Positions 54,653 through 62,968 of a DNA stretch of 64,000 bases are shown here, piece after piece (position 1 is the first letter of the stretch; each line of letters begins with the position of its first letter). Under the pieces are notes generated by a model. That model ran no database searches, was not told where the DNA came from, and saw nothing but the letters and a program-made list of their open reading frames with translations. Origin of the DNA: Fluviispira sanaruensis (GTDB taxonomy: Bacteria; Bdellovibrionota_B; Oligoflexia; Silvanigrellales; Silvanigrellaceae); assembly GCF_004295685.1 (NCBI RefSeq), contig NZ_AP019368.1, forward strand, positions 2,377,501-2,441,500. Reading direction: 5' to 3'. Made by a program: the position numbers and the translations under genes.

Positions 54653-57093
54653 ATTTTATCTCCTTTACGAAAAAAAACAATTAGGTAAACCGTTAAAGAA
54701 GAAAATGGCATAAATAATGCCGCAAATAATGGATTGACATATCCAAATGCGGCTAAGATAACTACAATTATATTATAATATAAACTAACTGTAAATAAAA
54801 TTATTAAAGTCTGTTTTATGTATTTGCAATACTCAAAAGTCTTTTTTAATAAGCTCATTTCATGCTTGCGTAAAAAAATATCTGCAGAATGCAGAGCCAC
54901 GTCGACCCCTCCATGAGCGGCAATACCCACATGCGCTTTGGCTAACATTGCAGCATCATTAACACCATCACCAATCGCCAAAACACATTTCTTTGCTTTT
55001 TGTAAGTGCTCTAAAAACTCGAGTTTTTCATTAGGTAAGAGAGTTGAATAACAATTTTCTGGTTTAATCAGCAAAGAAGATGCTATTTTTTGCACAGATT
55101 TCTTTCTGTCACCCGATAAAATATAAGATTCAATATTTTTTCTTTTTAAGAATTGAATAAATTCTTTTCCATCAGCTCTAATCGTTTCTGACAAAACAAA
55201 TTTTACAATTAAATTATCATATTTTGCATAAGCACAATAATCATCTGATTCAGTTAAATCCTCATAGCCAACAAAATTTTGTTTGCCAATTCTTATTTCT
55301 TTTCCGTCTGCAAATGCTTGAATCCCTTTCCCAGCAAACTCTTCGATATGAATCAATTGAATTTGCAAATCATTTGTTAAATAATTTTGGGCGATTGCTT
55401 TTGAGACAAGATGTAAAGAATTCTTCGCCACATGCGCTATAATATTTAAAACATATTTCTCTGTAATTTCAGGTAAACTTCCCTGCAGAAAAAAGTGATT
55501 CTTAATGGTTAAATTGCCTTCAGTTAAAGTACCTGTTTTGTCAAATATAACCGTATCAATTTTGGCAATTGTTTCGAGTGTTTCTGAACTTTTTACAATC
55601 ACACCTTTTTCCCAGAGTTTTTTTAATGCAGAAGACATTGTGAGCGGAGTTGCCAAAGCCAATGCACAGGGACAGGAAATAATGAGAATAGCAACAAAAA
55701 CATCTAAGGCTTTTGTTTTATCAATAAAAAACCAGACAATAAATGCCAAAACAGCTGTTAATATTGTTAAATATGTAAAATAGGGAAGAATTTTTTCCAT
55801 TGCAGATTCTATTTGCGATTTTCTTGATTTTGCAGTTTGAATTAAATTCTCGAGGGATGAAATCCAAGTTTCAGATCCTGTTTTTTCTGCAACCACTTTA
55901 ACTGGTTTTAAAATATTTTGTGAACCCGCAAGAACATGATCTGATACGCATTTAAAAATAGGAAACTCTTCACCTGTTAATGATGCTTCATTGACTTCGG
56001 TTTCTCCTTCAATAATTCTCCCATCAGCAAGAAATTCTTTACCAACTGGTACAATAAATATATCACCTTTTTTTATTGAATAAGCTTCTATAGGTAAAAT
56101 ATTTTTAATTGACTCACCCAGTTCTTTTGCTTTATTTAAGGATTTTTCATGGAAATAACGACCAACAAGTAATAAAAAAATCAAGCCAGTAATTGTATCA
56201 TAATAAACTTTACCAGAATCTAGTATAGTTTCATAAATACTCACAAATAAAGAAACAATAAGTGCAAAAGAAATTGTCATATCAATATGCACAAGCTTAT
56301 TTTTAAACGCTCTGTAAGAATTATAAAAGAAACTTCTTCCTGCATAGACAACGGTAGGAACAGATATGATCATACTCAAAACAATAAAAAGTTTATTGAT
56401 ATTATTATCAATACCGAAATATGCTCCCAAATAAGAACTCACTGCAAAAATCATGACATTGCCAAAGGCGAATCCAGATATTGCAATATCTTTTATCCGT
56501 TCTTTTTCATACTTGGATCGAAACTCCTTCGAAGATAAGAAAGGAAGCGGTAATACATCATAACCTGCAGAGATTAACATACGAGCAGCTTTTTCGAGAG
56601 ACTTTTCATCTTTATTTATAAAAGAAAAACTCACTGTTCTATCAATTAAATTAACTGAAATTTCAGTGATATTAGAATCTCTTGAAAGAATTTTCTCTAT
56701 TAACCAGATACAGGCTGCACACTTAATTTCTGGGACAAAAAATGCCCATTTATCCTCTTTGAATTTAAAAATAGTATTTAAATTATTATCGCGAAAAATC
56801 GAGAAATGTGCCTCATTATAATCTTGCGCTTGCGCAGGTTGCTCACCAACCAGCTTCATTATTTCATAATATTTATTTAAATCTTGCGCTTTTAAAAAAT
56901 AAAAAACCGAATAGCATCCCTTACAACAGAAAGAATAATTTACTCTTTTTTTGTCCAAAGAATTTTGGCAGTGAAGACAAAATTCAGGCATTTTATTTTC
57001 TAAATTTATTTCTTGATCACTTCTATTTTGTGTTATTAATATATTGTTTTGTTCATATTGGGAGTCTTTTTTTATGAGTGAATTTTTAGACAT
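54640..57093 (-). CDS. ccoI: copper-translocating P-type ATPase CcoI/FixI
   Basis: An 817-residue P1B-type ATPase that delivers copper for cbb3 oxidase assembly. The N-terminus has a Cys-rich segment (CLHC...CCKGC) followed by a metal-binding CAAC in IKCAACIWLIEKIL. The metal channel CPC is near residue 473, the phosphorylated aspartate near 517 in FDKTGTLTEG, and the hinge is IGDGVNDAAMLAKA. AAAGGA precedes the chosen ATG. The frame opens further upstream to 57177. The start lies 20 bases inside the divergent SafE-like gene. Confidence 0.92.
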   Translation of the reverse strand: MSKNSLIKKDSQYEQNNILITQNRSDQEINLENKMPEFCLHCQNSLDKKRVNYSFCCKGCYSVFYFLKAQDLNKYYEIMKLVGEQPAQAQDYNEAHFSIFRDNNLNTIFKFKEDKWAFFVPEIKCAACIWLIEKILSRDSNITEISVNLIDRTVSFSFINKDEKSLEKAARMLISAGYDVLPLPFLSSKEFRSKYEKERIKDIAISGFAFGNVMIFAVSSYLGAYFGIDNNINKLFIVLSMIISVPTVVYAGRSFFYNSYRAFKNKLVHIDMTISFALIVSLFVSIYETILDSGKVYYDTITGLIFLLLVGRYFHEKSLNKAKELGESIKNILPIEAYSIKKGDIFIVPVGKEFLADGRIIEGETEVNEASLTGEEFPIFKCVSDHVLAGSQNILKPVKVVAEKTGSETWISSLENLIQTAKSRKSQIESAMEKILPYFTYLTILTAVLAFIVWFFIDKTKALDVFVAILIISCPCALALATPLTMSSALKKLWEKGVIVKSSETLETIAKIDTVIFDKTGTLTEGNLTIKNHFFLQGSLPEITEKYVLNIIAHVAKNSLHLVSKAIAQNYLTNDLQIQLIHIEEFAGKGIQAFADGKEIRIGKQNFVGYEDLTESDDYCAYAKYDNLIVKFVLSETIRADGKEFIQFLKRKNIESYILSGDRKKSVQKIASSLLIKPENCYSTLLPNEKLEFLEHLQKAKKCVLAIGDGVNDAAMLAKAHVGIAAHGGVDVALHSADIFLRKHEMSLLKKTFEYCKYIKQTLIILFTVSLYYNIIVVILAAFGYVNPLFAALFMPFSSLTVYLIVFFRKGDKIWQS

Positions 57094-57751
57094 TTTAGTT
57101 CCTTTATCATCGGTCGCCATCTTCGGCTTTTCCGGATCGCTCCACTGCCTAGGAATGTGTTCTCCAATGGTTGCCACCTGTCATAAAAAGACCTGGCAAT
57201 ACTTCATGTTTCGGTTGTTTTCTTACACAACTATCGGTGTTTTATCTGGATTTTTTGGTTCGTTATTTTTTGAAAAGTTTTTAGGTTTATCTGCTAGAAA
57301 AATCGCTTGGATAGTTGCAATCGTCTCTATACTTCAAATCTGTTACCTTCTTAAAAAATCATCACTCAATCAATCTATGATTTCACAAAAAATCTTAAAT
57401 AATTTGATGAAATACTCCCCCTTATCCTATTCAGCAACTCTTGGAATTGTCACAGCTCTGTTACCGTGTGGGTTTTTATATACTGCCATTCTTATGTGTA
57501 TTTCATATGCAAACCCTGTTATCAGTGGTCTAGGAATGCTTATTTTTTCAATCGTAACTTCTCCTGTACTCATTGGTGGTAAAGGAGTCTTTATTTTCCT
57601 GACTCGAAAAAATGAACATATTGCAAAATATGTTTCAATATTATTACTTTTAATTGTTGCTATTTTTGCACTCATGCGAGGAGGTGTTTTTAGCGACTTC
57701 TTTAATCATACACATGAGCAGTCCACCGAACATAAAATAAATTGCCATTAA
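57074..57751 (+). CDS. SafE/UreH-like membrane protein (cytochrome biogenesis TM domain)
   Basis: A 225-residue protein with about six membrane segments. SGSLHCLGMCSPMVATC at the start and ALLPCGFLYTAI in the second half match the sulfite exporter TauE/SafE-like (UreH/CcoH-neighbour) family often encoded beside cbb3 genes. The Cys and His residues suggest a metal or thiol role, perhaps copper. The ATG follows GGGAG by eight bases. The last four bases overlap the convergent ccoP gene. Confidence 0.82.
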   Translation: MSEFLDILVPLSSVAIFGFSGSLHCLGMCSPMVATCHKKTWQYFMFRLFSYTTIGVLSGFFGSLFFEKFLGLSARKIAWIVAIVSILQICYLLKKSSLNQSMISQKILNNLMKYSPLSYSATLGIVTALLPCGFLYTAILMCISYANPVISGLGMLIFSIVTSPVLIGGKGVFIFLTRKNEHIAKYVSILLLLIVAIFALMRGGVFSDFFNHTHEQSTEHKINCH

Positions 57752-58323
57752 TGCAATTTACCAGGTTTCCCTTCAGGCTTTTTTGCCCCTGGAGGATTTG
57801 TTCCTTGAATGGATGCAATATAAAGGACGAGGTCTTGAATTTTTTTATCGCCTAATATTGTTTTCCAGCCTGGCATACCCTTTGCAGGTTCACCCTCTTC
57901 TATAATCTTTTGTACATCAGCAAAAGTATCGCCCGCAACCCAATAATCATCAGTCAGATTTGGACCAACAGTACCTTGCCCGTTCATACCATGACAAGAA
58001 GCACAATTTGAGGCATATATTTTTTTTCCATTCGCAATTTTATCAGCGTCCTGTAGAAAATTTTTATAATCAAATGGCGCTTCCCCACCAGATTTTCCAG
58101 GGCTTTCTTGTCCCATCGATATGAGATATTCTTTTTTAATAGTGCCACCACCTTTATATATCTGATAATATAATAAATAAGCGGCAGCAAAAAAAATGGT
58201 GCCGAAAAATAAGCAATGGAACCAGAGCGGAATTGGATTGTCGAGTTCTTTAATTCCATCGAAATCATGTTCTAAAAATTTTACTTCTTTTTTATTTTTT
58301 TTATCTTCATTCTCAGTCGTCAT
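57748..58323 (-). CDS. ccoP: cbb3 oxidase c-type cytochrome subunit CcoP (mono-heme)
   Basis: A 191-residue CcoP. The N-terminus has DGIKELDNPIPLWFH, typical of CcoP, then a membrane segment. Only one heme c site is present (CASCH), with the axial Met probably in KGMPGW; most CcoP have two CxxCH sites. A Gly/Pro/Lys-rich tail follows. The GTG at 58341 is in frame, but ATG 58323 fits the family better. It overlaps ccoQ by 11 bases. Confidence 0.9.
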   Translation of the reverse strand: MTTENEDKKNKKEVKFLEHDFDGIKELDNPIPLWFHCLFFGTIFFAAAYLLYYQIYKGGGTIKKEYLISMGQESPGKSGGEAPFDYKNFLQDADKIANGKKIYASNCASCHGMNGQGTVGPNLTDDYWVAGDTFADVQKIIEEGEPAKGMPGWKTILGDKKIQDLVLYIASIQGTNPPGAKKPEGKPGKLH

Positions 58324-58471
58324 TTTTTGGCAAATCTCCACAATGTTTTATATATTTTTTACTTAAAATTGAAATCCAAATCATCCAAATTATATAAAGT
58401 AAAAATGTTCCCCCAAATACAATTGCAGTGAGAAATACATCTGAATGATCCGAGGCAAGCTCACGTATCAT
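58313..58471 (-). CDS. ccoQ: cbb3 oxidase subunit CcoQ
   Basis: A 52-residue protein (MIRELASDHSDVFLTAIVFG...) with one membrane segment and a short charged tail, the size and place of CcoQ/FixQ. It overlaps ccoNO by four bases (ATGA) and ccoP by 11. Conservation at the sequence level is low in this family, so the call rests mainly on position and topology. Confidence 0.78.
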   Translation of the reverse strand: MIRELASDHSDVFLTAIVFGGTFLLYIIWMIWISILSKKYIKHCGDLPKNDD

Positions 58472-60615
58472 TTTTTACTTTCCTCTTTATTTTTTTGGGA
58501 TTGTTCAAATGTATTTCCGTCGACACCAAGCCTTTGCAGATATGCAATCAGCGCAATCATTTCGGATTGTGAACTGATATTTACGCCTTGAGAGACAAGA
58601 CCTTTTTGGATTTCTTCTGCTTGTTTATTTAACAGCGCATTGGCATTTTCGATTTCTTCAGCAGAATAGGGAACGCCCAATTTTGCCATGACTTTCAATT
58701 TATCGCTTGTGTATGAAGTATTTAAGAGGTCTTTTGCCAGCCAATCGTATTTAGGCATGGTGCTGTCAGGAGTCATTGTGGTTGGATCCATCATATGATT
58801 ATAATGCCACAAATCACCATATTTTTTACCCAGTCTGTGTAAATCAGGGCCTGTTTGCTTAGATCCCCATAGGTGTGGGAAATCATATTCAAATTCACCC
58901 GCCTTTGAATAAGGACCATAGCGCATAACTTCTTCTTTAAATGTTCTGACCATTTGCGAATGACAATTGCTACAACCTTCACGAATATAGATATCGCGGC
59001 CTTCAAGCTCGAGAGGAGAATAAGGCTTAAGAGTAGGAATTCTTTCTTCGGTTGAATGGGAAATTAGAATCGGCAGGATTTGAATAATTCCACCAACTGA
59101 AACAGCGATTAAAGAGAGCATTCCCATAACGAGACCTAAATTTTCTGCTGCCTTTTGTAATGAACCAAATGTAGTTTTATTGTGCTCGATATTTGAAAAA
59201 GGTGCAGCTTCTGCTTCAGTATCTGGTACCTTACCTGCCAAGCGGATTGTCTTAAATAAAATATATGCACCAATGATAAAACCAATTAAGTATAAACTAC
59301 CACCGATAGCTCGAATATAATGATAAGGTAAAATAGTTTTAGCCATTTCCATATAATTTGGATAAGTTAACACACCGTCTGTAATACTTTCTCTAACAAT
59401 ACCCAAATAAGCACCAGCAATCCACATAGGTATAGTATAAACAAGTATACCAATTAATGAAACCCAAAAATGTACATTTGCTAATTCTTTACGATAAAGA
59501 GTTGTTTTATAAATATTAGGCACTAGCCAATAAAGCATGGCAAAAATAAGGTAACCATTCCATCCTAAAGCGCCTCCATGCACATGGGCTATAATCCAAT
59601 CGGTGTAATGAGCAACACGATTTATGTCTTTAAAAGAAAGTATAGGACCTTCTAAGGTAGCGATGAGATAAAATATAATCGCAGCTAAAAAGAATTTTAT
59701 GGAAGGATGATCCTTCATTTCTTTCCAAGCGCTTTTAATCGTTAAAATAAAGTTAATCCCTCCCCCCCATGATGGAGCGATGAGCATAACTGAAAAAACA
59801 ACGCCCAAAGATTGCAACCATTCTGGTAGAGCTGTGTACTGAAGATGGTGCGGACCTGCCCACATATAAATAAATATAAGCGACCAAAAGTGAAGTATAG
59901 AAAGACGATAAGAATAAATAGGACGATTGACTAATTTTGGAATGTAATAATAACCCATTCCTAAGAAAGGCGTGGTTAAAACAAAGGCAACGGCATTGTG
60001 CCCATACCACCATTGCACGAGGGCATCACGCACACCAGAATAGGCTGAATAGCTCTTAAAAAGTGAAACTGGCAAAGATATATGATTTACAATATGCAAT
60101 AATGCGATTGAAATGATAGTTGCAATATAAAACCAGATAGAAACATACAATACTTTTTCACGGCGCACTGCAATTGTCATGAAATAATTAATGGCAAAAA
60201 CAACCCAAACAAGAGTTATTAAAATTGCAATTGGCCATTCAAGTTCAGCATATTCTTTTGAAGTGCTGAGTCCCAGAGGTAGAGTGATCGCTGCTAACAC
60301 TATAATGAGCTGCCAGCCCCAAAAATGTACTTTTGATAAAAAATCGCTATACATTCTCGTTTTTAACAGACGCTGAGATGAGTGATATATTCCTGCAAAA
60401 ACACCATTTAAACAGAAAGCAAAAATAATTGCGTTCGTATGGAGAGGCCGCAATCTGCCGAACGTTAGCCATGGTAAGTCAAAATTAAATGGTCGGAAAA
60501 AAAGTTGGATAGCAATTATAACTCCAACCAACATTCCGACAATCCCCCATATGATTGTCGCTATTATAAACTTCTTAACAATATCATCATTGTATCGAAA
60601 CCGTTCTAAACTCAT
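58468..60615 (-). CDS. ccoNO: fused cbb3 oxidase subunits CcoN and CcoO
   Basis: A 715-residue fusion. Residues of about 1-470 form CcoN, the heme-copper catalytic subunit, with multiple membrane segments and conserved histidine-containing stretches (RPLHTNAIIFAF, WWYGHNAVAFVLT, HHLQYTALPEW, IIAHVHGGALGWNG). After a linker, residues from about 505 form CcoO: a membrane segment, then heme c site CSNCHSQ and QTGPDLHRLG. The start at 60615 has AGGAG nearby. It heads the ccoNO-ccoQ-ccoP operon and reduces oxygen with high affinity. Confidence 0.95.
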   Translation of the reverse strand: MSLERFRYNDDIVKKFIIATIIWGIVGMLVGVIIAIQLFFRPFNFDLPWLTFGRLRPLHTNAIIFAFCLNGVFAGIYHSSQRLLKTRMYSDFLSKVHFWGWQLIIVLAAITLPLGLSTSKEYAELEWPIAILITLVWVVFAINYFMTIAVRREKVLYVSIWFYIATIISIALLHIVNHISLPVSLFKSYSAYSGVRDALVQWWYGHNAVAFVLTTPFLGMGYYYIPKLVNRPIYSYRLSILHFWSLIFIYMWAGPHHLQYTALPEWLQSLGVVFSVMLIAPSWGGGINFILTIKSAWKEMKDHPSIKFFLAAIIFYLIATLEGPILSFKDINRVAHYTDWIIAHVHGGALGWNGYLIFAMLYWLVPNIYKTTLYRKELANVHFWVSLIGILVYTIPMWIAGAYLGIVRESITDGVLTYPNYMEMAKTILPYHYIRAIGGSLYLIGFIIGAYILFKTIRLAGKVPDTEAEAAPFSNIEHNKTTFGSLQKAAENLGLVMGMLSLIAVSVGGIIQILPILISHSTEERIPTLKPYSPLELEGRDIYIREGCSNCHSQMVRTFKEEVMRYGPYSKAGEFEYDFPHLWGSKQTGPDLHRLGKKYGDLWHYNHMMDPTTMTPDSTMPKYDWLAKDLLNTSYTSDKLKVMAKLGVPYSAEEIENANALLNKQAEEIQKGLVSQGVNISSQSEMIALIAYLQRLGVDGNTFEQSQKNKEESKK

Positions 60616-60761
60616 CCTCAACTCCTACAACTCTTTTTAAATAATAAAAAGAAAAATACAATATCGATATTATATTTAATTATTTAAAAATTTATTTCAA
60701 GGTAACTGGGAAATTATGTTTGACTTATTATTGTCATAGCTGACGAAAATATGACATTATT

Positions 60762-60780
60762 ATTGAGAATGATTCTCAAT
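60762..60780. promoter_or_regulatory. Fur-like operator palindrome
   Basis: ATTGAGAATGATTCTCAAT is a perfect 9-1-9 palindrome resembling the TGAGAATnATTCTCA form of Fur boxes. It lies 147 bases upstream of ccoNO and 212 upstream of comM, in the divergent promoter region. No FNR-type TTGAT-N4-ATCAA site was seen. Confidence 0.55.
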
Positions 60781-60992
60781 TATTTTTTAATAACTTACCA
60801 AATTTGAATATTTTAAAAATTTATCGGTTTTTTACTATTAAATTAAAAATAAAAAATTGTTCAATTTTATTTTGTCTGCACAAAAAATGATCGGCTTATT
60901 TTAATTGCCTCAAGAGTGTTAAATTTTATTTTTAGACTGATTTTCTTATCAGCTTCATTTAATTAAAATATATATTATTCAAGAGGTTTTCA

Positions 60993-62543
60993 TTGGCTAA
61001 AACATATTCATGCACACTTGTTGGAGTTAAAGTCATTCATGTCGAAATAGAAACAGTTGTTGGCAGCGGATTTTCAGGCCTCAATATTTTAGGGCTCAGC
61101 CCTGAAATTACAAGAGATATGCGTGAGCGCATTCGCTCAGCATTGGAGTGTATCGGAATACCTATTCCTGCACGCAGAGTGGTTGTGAATATCACTCCTT
61201 CCGATTCCCTAAAACTTTCACGCACACCTACATGTCAATTGGATTTCGCAGTCGCTACTTCTATTATTTATGCTTTGTTTCAAGAAAATAAAAAAGGCGC
61301 AAAACTTTTACCCCCAGTCAAGGAGTATCTTGCTGGGGAAATATCACTTTCAGGACAAATAAAAGCAATAGAAAATCCTTTGGTCTATTTTGCAGCACTT
61401 CATTCCATGCAAAAAGAAGAAGCCATATTTTGTTTGCCATATGCAAAGCTAGAAAACCAATTGTTTACGCCTGCACACAATTTAGAGTTCTATGCATCGC
61501 TCAGTGAGTGGATTTCTGCCCGAAAAATAAGCGAATTAGGAAGCATAAAAAAGCGAGCTCCATTTCAACCCCTTTCAAAATATCAACAAACATACGATTC
61601 CACATTTATGAATGAGCAAGAGGTATCCAATAATATTAAAATCTTAGCAAAAAATCCTAAAATTTGCGTTGCCATTCTCATTGCAGCCTTAAGCCGATCG
61701 CATATTCTCATTGCAGGCGAACCTGGGGTGGGAAAGAGTTTTTCAATCGATAAAATTATTCACTTTCTTCCCCCACTCAGTGAAAAAGAAAAAATTGAAG
61801 TCAAACTCATTCACCCTTGCGGAATTCAAAACGAAAGACCCTTTCGTGCGCCTCATCACTCTGCAAGCTCTGCAGCCCTCGTTGGCGGACAAACGCTCAA
61901 ACCCGGTGAAGCTTCGCTCGCCCACCATGGCATCTTGTTCCTGGATGAATTGGCAGAGTTTTCTCGAACAAGCCTAGAATCTCTTAGAGAACCTCTTGAC
62001 TCAGGTCAAGTGAGTCTTGCGCGCTCAGGTGGCCAAATCACCTATCCAGCAAAATTTCAACTGTGTGCCACGACCAACCCCTGTGGGTGCGGTTATCTTT
62101 TCTCACGCAAGCGACCCTGCCGTTGCAATCCAAGTGACAGCAAAAAGTATTTGCAAAAACTCAGCGGACCTTTGCTCGATCGCTTTTCTATACAGTTATG
62201 GGCTGAAAATCATTTTGATGAAAACAACTTAGATATTTTTTCTAGACATCTCTTAGAAATACTTAAAAAAGAAGGAAGCATTTTGCTTAGCAAAAAAATT
62301 ATTGAATTGCAGCGATTGGACTTAAATGCAAAACTAAGACAGGAAATAAAGTTTTGGCATGAAGCTACTATTCAAGCAAATCCTGATTTTCAAAGTCTAT
62401 CGAACAGAGGGCAGATAAAAATCAATGAACTCATGTTTTATTTTAACTTACTTTTTCCAGAACTGAAAAAATCAGAGCATTATATCAGTTCTGTTTTAAG
62501 TTATAGAATTCTTAATAAAATGTTTACTGAAAATATTTTTTAA
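60993..62543 (+). CDS. comM: ComM/YifB-family AAA+ Mg-chelatase-like helicase
   Basis: A 516-residue AAA+ ATPase. ComM drives branch migration during natural transformation in characterised species. The N-terminal Lon-protease-like domain (VETVVGSGFSGLNILGLSPE, LDFAVATSI) is followed by AAA+ with Walker A GEPGVGKSF near 243-251, RAPHHSASSAALVGG, GILFLDELAEF, and a zinc-like CGCGY...CRC segment. The start is TTG with AGAGG seven bases upstream; no ATG fits the family start. Confidence 0.93.
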   Translation: MAKTYSCTLVGVKVIHVEIETVVGSGFSGLNILGLSPEITRDMRERIRSALECIGIPIPARRVVVNITPSDSLKLSRTPTCQLDFAVATSIIYALFQENKKGAKLLPPVKEYLAGEISLSGQIKAIENPLVYFAALHSMQKEEAIFCLPYAKLENQLFTPAHNLEFYASLSEWISARKISELGSIKKRAPFQPLSKYQQTYDSTFMNEQEVSNNIKILAKNPKICVAILIAALSRSHILIAGEPGVGKSFSIDKIIHFLPPLSEKEKIEVKLIHPCGIQNERPFRAPHHSASSAALVGGQTLKPGEASLAHHGILFLDELAEFSRTSLESLREPLDSGQVSLARSGGQITYPAKFQLCATTNPCGCGYLFSRKRPCRCNPSDSKKYLQKLSGPLLDRFSIQLWAENHFDENNLDIFSRHLLEILKKEGSILLSKKIIELQRLDLNAKLRQEIKFWHEATIQANPDFQSLSNRGQIKINELMFYFNLLFPELKKSEHYISSVLSYRILNKMFTENIF

Positions 62544-62892
62544 TTGCACTAAATTAGATATGATATGATATTTTTTCCATTATAAACTACAAAAGACAAC
62601 AAAAAAAGCATGAAAGACTATTTACCCCAGTCATTGTAAAACATTAGAATAATAAAAATTAAAATTCTCAGACACAGAGTGCCGTAACAAAATTATTTTT
62701 ATGCTATTTTATTTCATCAATAATAAATAGCATTTCATGCTGAAAACGATTATTAAAGCAATTCATTAACCTTGTCAAGAAAGTCTTTAATTTAATAATA
62801 ATGTTTATAAATCGTCTTAACTCATTTATTTGATTTAAGCATTATGCACTATCACAAGTTTAATTATAAATATAAAATGTTTTTAGTCCCAC
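62544..62892. other. intergenic stretch after comM
   Basis: AT-rich DNA without a supported gene. It includes a 9-bp perfect inverted repeat (ATGCTATTT, 62701-62709, with AAATAGCAT, 62725-62733) that may be a weak comM terminator or an operator. Confidence 0.45.
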
Positions 62893-62944
62893 ATAAAAGC
62901 CAAGTAAAATTTTTACATTTAGCTTGGCTTTTATTGGCGTGCTC
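62893..62944. terminator. terminator between comM and brnQ-like gene
   Basis: ATAAAAGCCAAG and its complement form a perfect 12-bp stem with a 28-base loop. T-runs in the outer arms allow use from either side. It lies 25 bases past the end of the minus-strand carrier gene. Confidence 0.7.
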
Positions 62945-62968
62945 ATGAAAAATTAGATATAGAAAACT

